Assembly: GCA_011051855.1 (NCBI GenBank)
Contig: DRKG01000551.1
Location: forward strand, 1 to 7,266
Length of the DNA stretch: 7,266 nt
Direction of reading: 5' to 3'
Source of the DNA: a bacterium
Lineage (GTDB): Bacteria; Planctomycetota; UBA1135; UBA2386
Shown: positions 1-4,721 of the stretch, in pieces
Position numbering within the stretch: the stretch's first letter is position 1
Layout: every line of letters starts with the position of its first letter
Made by a program: the position numbers and the translations under genes
Notes under the pieces: model-generated
Database searches by the model: none
What the model saw: only the letters and a program-made list of their open reading frames with translations
Told to the model about the DNA's origin: nothing

Positions 1-2
1 AG

Positions 3-143
3 CGCCGGGCGATCGAGGGGCGGCCCCCGCGCGCCGCACCTTCGCAGGGGCGGCCGGCCCCGGACCTGCGCGACCTGCCCGGGGCCTTCGTCGTCACCGG
101 CAGCGAACGCGAAGCTCGCGGCGCCTCGGCCCGCCGCGGCTGA
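3..143 (+). CDS. C-terminal end of an unidentified gene (partial)
   Basis: Reading in the frame that starts at base 3 gives 46 codons with no stop until TGA at 141-143. Nearly every codon ends in G or C, which is the codon signature of the confident genes in this window, and the other plus frames show it less cleanly. The peptide is rich in Pro, Arg, Gly and Ala and ends in ...VVTGSEREARGASARRG. I recognise no domain or motif in it, and its start lies before the window. It ends 42 bases upstream of the apt ATG on the same strand, so the two could be co-transcribed. In DNA this GC-rich an open frame of this length can occur by chance, so it is tentative. Confidence 0.35.
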   Translation, partial: RRAIEGRPPRAAPSQGRPAPDLRDLPGAFVVTGSEREARGASARRG

Positions 144-185
144 TCTTTGCTCGCCTCACGGCCTCCGCCCGGGCACGATCCGGGC

Positions 186-698
186 ATGGACCTCGCCTCG
201 TTCCTGCGCGACGTGCCGGACTTCCCCAAGCCCGGCATCCTGTTCAAGGACATCACGCCGATGCTGGCCTCCGCCGAGGCGATGCACGCGGCGGTCGACC
301 AGCTCGCCGCGTTCGACTTTGGCAAGATCGACCGGGTCGGCGCGATCGAATCTCGCGGCTTCCTGTTCGGTGTGCCGTTGGCGATGAAGCTCGGCGTCGG
401 CTTCGTGCCGGTGCGCAAGCCCGGCAAGCTGCCATGGAAGACCAACCGCGTCGAATACGTGCTCGAATACGGCACCGACGCGGTCGAGATCCACCAAGAC
501 GGCGTGCACGCCGGCGAACGGGTGCTGCTGGTCGACGACCTGATGGCGACCGGCGGCACGATGGGCGCGGCCTGCCAGCTCGTCGAGGCCTGCGGCGGAA
601 CCGTCGCGGGTTGCGCCTGCGTGGTCGAACTCAAGTTCCTGAACGGGCGTGCGCGGCTCGGATCCCACCGCTTCGAGTCGCTGATCGCGATCGATTGA
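186..698 (+). CDS. apt: adenine phosphoribosyltransferase
   Basis: The product transfers the phosphoribosyl group of PRPP to adenine, giving AMP and pyrophosphate. This is cytosolic purine salvage. The protein has 170 residues, the usual length for the family. It shows the N-terminal signature PDFPKPGILFKDITP (residues 11-25), the ESRGFLFG segment (55-62) that contributes to the active site, VPVRKPGKLP (75-84), and the type I phosphoribosyltransferase PRPP-binding loop VLLVDDLMATGGT (113-125) with its two adjacent aspartates. The ATG at 186 is preferred because the family motif begins about ten residues later. A TTG at 147 would add 13 residues of low-complexity, non-conserved sequence. No strong Shine-Dalgarno sequence is visible. 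The gene is unrelated to the flagellar genes and is separated from them by a probable terminator and a 560-base gap. Confidence 0.95.
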   Translation: MDLASFLRDVPDFPKPGILFKDITPMLASAEAMHAAVDQLAAFDFGKIDRVGAIESRGFLFGVPLAMKLGVGFVPVRKPGKLPWKTNRVEYVLEYGTDAVEIHQDGVHAGERVLLVDDLMATGGTMGAACQLVEACGGTVAGCACVVELKFLNGRARLGSHRFESLIAID

Positions 699-704
699 GC
701 CACG

Positions 705-742
705 GTTCGCGGGATCAGGGTTTTCCCCAGGGCGAACTTTTT
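705..742 (+). terminator. probable Rho-independent terminator of apt
   Basis: GTTCGC (705-710) pairs perfectly with GCGAAC (732-737), and TTTTT follows immediately at 738-742. A short inner GGG/CCC stem (718-720 with 725-727) with a TTTT loop can form inside. It lies 7 bases after the apt stop, the right place to end that transcript before the fliA leader. The outer stem is short and the spacing to the inner stem is irregular, so strength is uncertain. Confidence 0.55.
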
Positions 743-808
743 CTCCCGACGCATCCCCAGTGAACCAGCGGGGTTGTGGGTTCTTCTCAAGGTTTTCCAG
801 GGGCGGGG

Positions 809-837
809 CTCAATTCTCGGCCGACAACTGCCGATCA
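809..837 (+). promoter_or_regulatory. candidate sigma-28 (FliA-type) promoter for the fliA leader
   Basis: CTCAA (809-813) and GCCGATCA (830-837) are separated by 16 bases. They resemble the flagellar sigma-28 consensus, CTAAA then about 15 bases then GCCGATAA, with one mismatch in each element. Transcription would start near 844, giving a leader that contains the whole riboswitch. If real, FliA would drive its own gene. GCCGAT also occurs by chance several times inside coding sequence here, so this is only a candidate. I see no better sigma-70 or sigma-54 site upstream of the riboswitch. Confidence 0.35.
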
Positions 838-897
838 TGTGGGTCCGGTCCGTCCCCTGCGGGCCTTGTTCTTTGGTGATCTCGGCTCCCACCAAGA

Positions 898-1002
898 CGC
901 TTCTCGAAACGGCAAAGCCGACGAAAGTCGGCGACGCAAAGCCATAGGGCCTTCGACCGGATTCCCCATCCGGCCATGGCAGCCTGGTTCCCGAATGAGG
1001 CG
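898..1002 (+). promoter_or_regulatory. cyclic di-GMP-I riboswitch (GEMM-I aptamer)
   Basis: The conserved core of the class I c-di-GMP riboswitch is present in order. GGCAAA (911-916) is followed by P2, GCCGAC (917-922) paired with GTCGGC (927-932) and closed by a GAAA tetraloop (923-926). Then come the junction GACGCAAAGCC (933-943), a P3 helix with CCGGAT (957-962) paired to ATCCGG (968-973), ATGGCAGCC (976-984), and the 3' strand GGTTCCCG (986-993). P1 can close with CGCTTC (898-903) paired to GAGGCG (997-1002). Both G911 and G912 are retained, so the ligand-contacting guanine that is replaced by A in cGAMP-selective variants appears intact; c-di-GMP is the expected ligand. The aptamer lies 260 bases upstream of fliA and nothing else lies between them. 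Whether ligand turns expression on or off cannot be told from sequence. Confidence 0.88.
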
Positions 1003-1006
1003 AGCA

Positions 1007-1090
1007 CTGGTAGACGGCAAACCACGACCGGCGCAAGCGGCCAGACGAACCGCGGCAACACAGCGCCAACTCCAGCGCCGTCCCTACCGG
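1007..1090 (+). other. structured leader RNA just after the riboswitch (possible expression platform)
   Basis: Starting 5 bases after aptamer P1, bases 1007-1018 (CTGGTAGACGGC) can pair with 1077-1090 (GCCGTCCCTACCGG) as 12 pairs, one of them a G-U wobble, with two bulged C residues. Inside it GGCGC (1030-1034) pairs with GCGCC (1063-1067), and inside that GCGG (1037-1040) pairs with CCGC (1050-1053). TGGT (1008-1011) could instead pair with ACCA (891-894) to lengthen aptamer P1, and CACCAA (890-895) can alternatively pair with TTGGTG (873-878). These are mutually exclusive folds of the kind riboswitches use for output. There is no T-tract, so this would not be a simple intrinsic terminator. 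High GC makes chance pairing common. Confidence 0.4.
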
Positions 1091-1096
1091 ATCTTT

Positions 1097-1187
1097 CGTC
1101 ACTGCGGTGACGCAACGGGAACCAGGACGCGGCGACCCGATCGTCGGCGTCCGGAGCCGAACCCGGCACGCAACGCCCCCGGTTGCG
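1097..1187 (+). other. run of hairpins in the fliA leader
   Basis: Three inverted repeats lie in a row. CGTCAC/GTGACG (1097-1102 with 1107-1112) has a TGCG loop. GGACGC plus CGAC (1125-1130, 1133-1136) pairs with GTCG plus GCGTCC (1143-1152) and has a two-base bulge. CGCAAC/GTTGCG (1169-1174 with 1182-1187) has a seven-base loop. None is followed by a run of T. They may belong to the riboswitch output or to Rho or RNase control, or may be incidental in GC-rich DNA. No gene is visible in this stretch; the fliA ribosome-binding site follows at 1250-1253. Confidence 0.3.
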
Positions 1188-1262
1188 CGCTGGCTTCCAT
1201 GTGCGGGTCCGCGAGCCCGCCCGTCGTCCCTGTTCCCGTGCAGAAAGCTGGAGTCCCGAATC

Positions 1263-2180
1263 ATGGCCAAGTCCTCGGTCGCCGCCCGTTCCTCGTCCCG
1301 CCGCACCTCCGCCCGCAGCACCGCGAGCCGTAGCAGCACCCCTTCGCGCCGCAAGGCCGCCGCGCCGACGACCAAGGCAGCCGCGACGATCCCGACACCT
1401 GCGCAGCCCACGCCGCTGACCGACGCCGAACTCGAGGTCATCTGGAAGACCTACAAGCGCACCCGCGACGAGAACCTGCGCAACACGCTCATCGAGCACC
1501 ACATGCCGCTGGTGCGCACGATCGCCGAGCGCGTGCTGCAGACGCTGCCGAAGTCGATCGACGTCGATGACCTCAGCTCGGCCGGCACGTTCGGGCTGAT
1601 GGACGCGATCAACGGCTTCGACCTGTCGCGCGGCATCAAGTTCAAGACCTACTGCACGACGCGCATCCGGGGCTCGATCCTCGACGAGCTGCGTTCGCAG
1701 GACTGGGTGCCGCGGCTCGTGCGCCTGAAGGCCCACCGCCTCGAACGCGCGATCCGCACTCTCGAAGGCCAGCTCGGCCGGAATCCGAACCAGGCCGAAA
1801 TCGCCGCCGAGCTCGGCATCACGCTCGAGGAACTGCAGGCGCACGAAGCCGAAGCCAACGCCAAGACGATCTTCTCACTGTCGGAGAAGTGGGATGACGG
1901 CGACGACGACAAGGAACTCGAAAAGATCGAGATCCTCGCCGATCGCAAGTCGTCGAACCCGGTCGACACGATCCAGCAGCGCGACGCGCTCGACATGATC
2001 ACCAGCTCCCTGACCAAGAAGGAGCGGCTGATCATCCTGATGTACTACTACGAAGGGCTGACGATGCGCGAGATCGGCGAGATCATGGAGCTGACCGAAT
2101 CGCGCGTCTGCCAGATCCACAGCAACGTGATGGCACGGCTGAAGGCGCAGCTCGACCGCGCGCAGGGCGAAGACGCCTGA
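1263..2180 (+). CDS. fliA: flagellar sigma-28 factor (FliA/WhiG family)
   Basis: This sigma factor directs RNA polymerase to late flagellar and chemotaxis promoters. The protein has 305 residues. Region 2 spans about 60-135 (DLSSAGTFGLMDAI, FDLSRGIKFKTYCTTRIRG, then DELRSQDWVPR), region 3 about 155-205, and region 4 about 245-297, with the helix-turn-helix LTMREIGEIMELTESRVCQI. It is longer than typical FliA (about 240 residues) because of a roughly 50-residue N-terminal tail rich in Ser, Arg, Lys, Ala, Thr and Pro. The ATG at 1263 is chosen because GGAG (1250-1253) precedes it by 9 bases; earlier in-frame starts would read through the structured leader. The gene lies behind a c-di-GMP riboswitch and a possible FliA-type promoter, suggesting control by c-di-GMP and by its own product. 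The SLSEKW and LADRK segments between regions 3 and 4 recall planctomycete FliA proteins. Confidence 0.93.
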   Translation: MAKSSVAARSSSRRTSARSTASRSSTPSRRKAAAPTTKAAATIPTPAQPTPLTDAELEVIWKTYKRTRDENLRNTLIEHHMPLVRTIAERVLQTLPKSIDVDDLSSAGTFGLMDAINGFDLSRGIKFKTYCTTRIRGSILDELRSQDWVPRLVRLKAHRLERAIRTLEGQLGRNPNQAEIAAELGITLEELQAHEAEANAKTIFSLSEKWDDGDDDKELEKIEILADRKSSNPVDTIQQRDALDMITSSLTKKERLIILMYYYEGLTMREIGEIMELTESRVCQIHSNVMARLKAQLDRAQGEDA

Positions 2181-2205
2181 ACCGCGACGGTCATCCTCGT
2201 GGAGT

Positions 2206-2238
2206 CGCGCTGGCATGGCGCGATCCCGTTCGACGGGA
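2206..2238 (+). other. two adjacent hairpins between fliA and cheY
   Basis: CGCGC (2206-2210) pairs with GCGCG (2218-2222) around a seven-base loop. TCCCGT (2224-2229) pairs with ACGGGA (2233-2238) around TCG. No T-tract follows, so an intrinsic terminator is unlikely. They could stabilise or punctuate an mRNA between fliA and cheY. Confidence 0.3.
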
Positions 2239-2244
2239 GAACGA

Positions 2245-2274
2245 CTGAACCTGCGGCGACCGCACGGCCGATAC
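2245..2274 (+). promoter_or_regulatory. weak candidate sigma-28 promoter for cheY
   Basis: CTGAA (2245-2249) and GCCGATAC (2267-2274) each differ from the sigma-28 consensus elements by one base, but the 17-base spacer is one or two bases longer than usual. The -10-like element sits in the loop of a short inverted repeat, GCACG (2262-2266) with CGTGC (2274-2278). The position, 36 bases before the cheY ATG, is sensible for a late chemotaxis gene. A chance match is quite possible. Confidence 0.25.
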
Positions 2275-2309
2275 GTGCAGGAACCCAGGTCAGCAACCGA
2301 AGAAGGAAC

Positions 2310-2681
2310 ATGACGAAGAACGTTCTCATCGTCGACGACTCCGCCACGATGCGGAAGATCATCATGCGCGGCATCCGTCAGGCAGGCATCGACAACGCCG
2401 AGTTCAAGGAAGCCAGCGACGGCGTCGAAGGCCTCGCGGCGGTCGAAGGCGGGTCGTTCGACCTCATCCTGTCGGACGTCAACATGCCGAACATGAACGG
2501 CCTCGACTTCGTCAAGGAGGTCAGCGCCAAGATCAGCAGCCCGCCGCCGATCGTCATGATCACCACGGAGGGCAGCGAAGAGGTCGTCAACGAGGCCATG
2601 AGTCGCGGTGCCAACGGCTACCTGAAGAAGCCGTTCACGCCCGAGAAGATCCAGGAAGTGATCGGTCCGCTGCTGCAGTAG
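2310..2681 (+). CDS. cheY: CheY-type chemotaxis response regulator
   Basis: This is a single-domain receiver of 123 residues with no output domain. When phosphorylated by CheA, such proteins bind the flagellar motor switch and change rotation. The active site is complete: acidic pair D9 D10 (VLIVDDS), phosphoacceptor D56 (LILSDVNMPNMNG), Thr85 (MITTEG), and Lys107 in GYLKKPF. Tyr104 occupies the position of the switch aromatic residue of E. coli CheY. The ATG at 2310 directly precedes the first beta strand (TKNVLIVDD) and has AGAAGGA at 2301-2307, rather close to the start. A start at 2199 would add 37 non-conserved residues. Two CheX-type phosphatase genes follow with short gaps, which fits a CheY whose phosphate is removed by CheX rather than CheZ. 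Confidence 0.95.
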   Translation: MTKNVLIVDDSATMRKIIMRGIRQAGIDNAEFKEASDGVEGLAAVEGGSFDLILSDVNMPNMNGLDFVKEVSAKISSPPPIVMITTEGSEEVVNEAMSRGANGYLKKPFTPEKIQEVIGPLLQ

Positions 2682-2720
2682 CGATCGCCCTTCCCTTCCG
2701 TCTCTTCCCGGAGCAACCGT

Positions 2721-3197
2721 ATGGCGCCCGACACAATCGAACCACAACTGGTGGACTCGCTGCGCGACGCCGCTCGCGAGATCTTCGAGACGATGGTGTT
2801 CCTGACTCCGTCGTCGATCGAGCCGCGGCAGACGAACTCGACGTTCTTCGACGCCGATGTCGTCGGGCTGCTCAGCTTCACCGGCACGGCGTCGGGCACC
2901 GTCGCGGTCACCGCAAGCAACAAGCTCGCGCGCCTGATGGCCGCGAAGATGCTGATGATGGAACCCGAGGAGCTGACGGAAGACGCTGAAGTCGCGGATG
3001 CCTTCGGCGAGATCGTCAACATGCTGACCGGCAGCTTCAAGAACGCCTGGGTCGCGAACGGCAACCAGATGGAGCTGTCGGTGCCGAACGTCGTCATGGC
3101 CGGCAGCGTCAGCATCAACAGCCAACCCAACGGGTCGGGCGTGCGGGTCATGGTCGAAGGCGAACCCGTCGACGTCGGCGTGCACTTCGATGCGTAA
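2721..3197 (+). CDS. cheX: CheX chemotaxis phosphatase
   Basis: The 158-residue protein is a single CheX domain, the usual length. CheX proteins dephosphorylate CheY-P, resetting the motor signal. The family catalytic motif Glu-x-x-Asn is present as E97 and N100 in DAFGEIVNMLTG, on the helix that inserts into the receiver active site. The rest matches the family layout: an N-terminal helix (SLRDAAREIFETM), a strand region around VVGLLSFTGTASG, and a C-terminal strand region ending ...DVGVHFDA. The ATG at 2721 has GGAG at 2710-2713, 7 bases away. It starts 39 bases after cheY and is followed after 28 bases by another CheX-like gene, so the three are probably one transcript. The only close alternative is a CheC, which normally carries two Glu-x-x-Asn motifs; only one is seen here. 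Confidence 0.88.
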   Translation: MAPDTIEPQLVDSLRDAAREIFETMVFLTPSSIEPRQTNSTFFDADVVGLLSFTGTASGTVAVTASNKLARLMAAKMLMMEPEELTEDAEVADAFGEIVNMLTGSFKNAWVANGNQMELSVPNVVMAGSVSINSQPNGSGVRVMVEGEPVDVGVHFDA

Positions 3198-3202
3198 CGC
3201 TT

Positions 3203-3210
3203 AGGAGGAG
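3203..3210 (+). promoter_or_regulatory. strong but distant Shine-Dalgarno sequence
   Basis: AGGAGGAG lies just after the cheX stop, but its last base is 15 bases before the next ATG at 3226, about twice the usual spacing. No ATG, GTG, TTG or CTG in that frame lies closer, so 3226 stays the best start. Confidence 0.45.
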
Positions 3211-3225
3211 CCCGGTCGTAGAGTC

Positions 3226-4353
3226 ATGGTGGCGCCATCGCTGAGTCAGACGGAGCTGCGCAACCTGCTCGAGTCGGTGGCCGGAACCATCGACGAGACC
3301 CTCAGCTCACTCGTCGGCAAGGACATCAAGGTCACTTGCAAGGACGTCACCGCGCCGATGCCGGCCGAGCTGCTGGCCGACCTGAAGGGCAACTGCGCGG
3401 TCGCGCGCGGCGCGATGGACAAGGACTACGCCGACCGTTCGATGTTGGCGCTGTTCGAGATGCCGGACGCGATCGCGATGGCCGGTCTGTTGATGATGAC
3501 GCCCGAAGACGTCGTCGCCAAGCGTCGGGAAGGGAGCGAGCTCGAGGGCGAGGACGTCGAGGCGTTCGGCGAACTGGGCAACGTGCTGTTCAGCGGCTTC
3601 TCCAACGTGCTGCGCGAGAAGATCCAGAACTGCGACGTGCGCATGCACGACCACGGCAAGGTCGAGCCCAACAAGGACGAGGACGGCCTGCTCGGGGACG
3701 CGCGCCTGGTGGTCTGCAGCTTCGAGATGAAGGTCGGCGACTACCCACCGTCGACCGGCAGGATCGCGATCGACTTCGAGACCGCCGAGAAATGGAACGG
3801 CGGTCCGATCGAACTGTCCGAAGATGCCGGCGGCAGCCCGCCGGCCCCGGACGACGCCGCGCTCGCCCACGGCGACGACGACGGGCTGACCACCATCCCG
3901 AAGGCGCCGATCCGCGGCACGCTGGCCGCCTTCCTCGTCCTCGGCGATGTCTACCGCCTGCTGCGTCGCAGTTGCCGCCGCGTCGGCCTCGAACTGAACC
4001 GGCACGGCCGCGGCGAGATCCCCAACCCCGCCGCGCACCGCCACCAGATCGTGCTGATGGACGTGCCGCCCGGTGAGGATCGACGCTTCGACTGGTGCCG
4101 CCGCCTGAAGGAACTCTCCGAAACCACCAAGGTGGTAGTGCTGATCCACCACCCCTCGCGCCAGCGCGTCACCCAGGCCTTCCTGTCGAAGGCCGATGCC
4201 ATCCTCGGCTACCCCTGCGAGGAACAGCACCTGTCGCAGAAGCTCGAGGCGCTGGTCGCGGACCTCGGGCCCGCGAGCGAGCCAGCGCCGACGCCTGCCG
4301 CGGAGCCGACGTCCGGCGACACCGCGCCCGAAGACAAGGACGAGGACAACTGA
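3226..4353 (+). CDS. CheX/CheC-like phosphatase domain fused to a degenerate receiver domain
   Basis: The protein has 375 residues and two parts. Residues 1-195 look like a CheX/CheC-type domain: EAFGELGNVLFSGF (112-125) aligns with DAFGEIVNMLTGSF of the preceding CheX and keeps the catalytic pair as E116 and N119. An acidic, Pro-rich linker (about 198-225) follows. Residues 229-346 then have a receiver-like pattern, with a first strand AAFLVLGD, an aspartate at the phosphoacceptor position (D279 in IVLMDVPPG), a strand VVVLIHH, and DAILGYP where receivers have a Lys-Pro. The first-strand acidic pair is reduced to Gly-Asp, the Thr/Ser is His, and the conserved Lys is Tyr, so normal phosphorylation is doubtful. 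An acidic disordered tail ends the protein. Inferred role: a CheY-P phosphatase or phosphate sink with a protein-binding pseudo-receiver. It follows cheX by 28 bases. Confidence 0.82.
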   Translation: MVAPSLSQTELRNLLESVAGTIDETLSSLVGKDIKVTCKDVTAPMPAELLADLKGNCAVARGAMDKDYADRSMLALFEMPDAIAMAGLLMMTPEDVVAKRREGSELEGEDVEAFGELGNVLFSGFSNVLREKIQNCDVRMHDHGKVEPNKDEDGLLGDARLVVCSFEMKVGDYPPSTGRIAIDFETAEKWNGGPIELSEDAGGSPPAPDDAALAHGDDDGLTTIPKAPIRGTLAAFLVLGDVYRLLRRSCRRVGLELNRHGRGEIPNPAAHRHQIVLMDVPPGEDRRFDWCRRLKELSETTKVVVLIHHPSRQRVTQAFLSKADAILGYPCEEQHLSQKLEALVADLGPASEPAPTPAAEPTSGDTAPEDKDEDN

Positions 4354-4364
4354 AGGCCGCGGAC

Positions 4365-4562
4365 TCAGCTCGCCTCGTCGGCGTCGCCTCGCTGGGACAG
4401 AGCCGCACGCGTGCGCTGTGCCGATTCGACGATCATGCGCAGGGCATCGGCAAACGCCTGCTGGGTGCCGATGGTGTTGGCGACCTCGGTCTGCACCTCG
4501 ATCGTCGCGAGCAGGTTGTTGACGCGATGCAGGATCTCCTCGATGCGCTGGCGGTCGTGCAC
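4365..4562 (-). CDS. small histidine-kinase H-box (DHp-like) protein without a kinase domain
   Basis: The frame gives 65 residues from a GTG at 4562-4560. Two amphipathic helices are likely, about 4-27 and 35-57. The first contains ILHRVNNLLATIEVQTEVA, which resembles the H-box of histidine kinases of the HDFNNLL type, with H12 at the phosphoacceptor position and N15 N16 after it. There is no ATP-binding domain, no transmembrane segment and no sensor domain. It could be a phosphotransfer or dimerisation module that exchanges phosphate with CheY-like receivers, but that is inference. It converges on the upstream fusion gene, with 11 bases between the stops, and is divergent from fliO. The GTG has only a weak AGG upstream and may not be the true start, because the same frame continues upstream past a single TAG to an ATG with a good Shine-Dalgarno sequence. 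Confidence 0.6.
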   Translation of the reverse strand: MHDRQRIEEILHRVNNLLATIEVQTEVANTIGTQQAFADALRMIVESAQRTRAALSQRGDADEAS

Positions 4563-4571
4563 GTCGGCAAC

Positions 4572-4637
4572 CTACCGGTCGCCGCCGGAACTGTCGTCGA
4601 ACTGGACGACGGAATGTGCAGGCACGCGGCAGTTCAT
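4572..4637 (-). CDS. 21-codon ORF in frame with the H-box gene, ended by TAG
   Basis: An ATG at 4637-4635 has GGAG (4649-4646) 8 bases upstream, one of the best ribosome-binding sites in the window. It opens 21 codons (MNCRVPAHSVVQFDDSSG...) that end in TAG at 4574-4572. Most codons end in G or C. Only three codons separate the TAG from the GTG of the H-box gene, in the same frame, so without the TAG there would be one protein of about 90 residues. It may be a leader peptide with translational coupling, a nonsense mutation, a sequencing error, or chance. I recognise no homology in the 21 residues. Confidence 0.35.
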   Translation of the reverse strand: MNCRVPAHSVVQFDDSSGGDR

Positions 4638-4681
4638 AGTGTCATCTCCGAAGCAAACCACCAGATGTTGTAGCTGAGCGC

Positions 4682-4698
4682 TTGGCACGCGCGGTGCT
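4682..4698 (+). promoter_or_regulatory. sigma-54 (-24/-12) promoter for fliOPQR
   Basis: TTGGCACG (4682-4689), four bases, then GTGCT (4694-4698) matches the sigma-54 consensus TTGGCACG-N4-TTGCT with one mismatch. The invariant GG (4684-4685) and GC (4696-4697) are exactly 10 bases apart. Transcription would start near 4709, 13 bases before the fliO ATG at 4722. A sigma-54 promoter needs an AAA+ activator; no activator gene or clear binding site is visible here. This type of promoter is common for early and middle flagellar genes. Confidence 0.65.
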
Positions 4699-4721
4699 TT
4701 CTGGGGGGCGTGAGGCTCTCC

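Noticed and set aside
933..1112. A second riboswitch aptamer suggested by GACGCAA recurring at 1109-1115
   Set aside because: The recurrence lacks the GGCAAA, GAAA tetraloop and 3' GGTT elements, so it is not a tandem GEMM copy.
1107..1262. Extended N-terminus of FliA from an upstream GTG
   Set aside because: The added 52 residues lie in the structured leader, match nothing in the family, and the ATG at 1263 has a well-spaced GGAG.
776..1333. Plus-strand open frame of 185 codons across the apt-fliA gap
   Set aside because: It runs through the riboswitch core, whose RNA motifs explain the sequence, and into the fliA start in another frame. Its product is Arg/Pro-rich low complexity without any recognisable domain.
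810..1844. Minus-strand open frame of 344 codons
   Set aside because: It covers the riboswitch and the antisense of fliA. Long antisense frames are expected opposite GC-rich codons, and its composition is biased.
2211..2225. TGGCAT before cheY as a sigma-54 -24 element
   Set aside because: Ten bases after its GG the sequence is TC, not the required GC.
2199..2309. Extended N-terminus of CheY
   Set aside because: Receiver homology begins right after the ATG at 2310; the upstream 37 residues are non-conserved and cover hairpins.
1875..3185. Minus-strand open frame of 436 codons
   Set aside because: It is antisense to the end of fliA, all of cheY and cheX; those sense genes have complete family motifs, and the antisense protein is Asp/His/Arg-rich without motifs.
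3307..4230. Minus-strand open frame of 307 codons
   Set aside because: It is a shadow of the CheX/pseudo-receiver gene, with biased composition and no motif.
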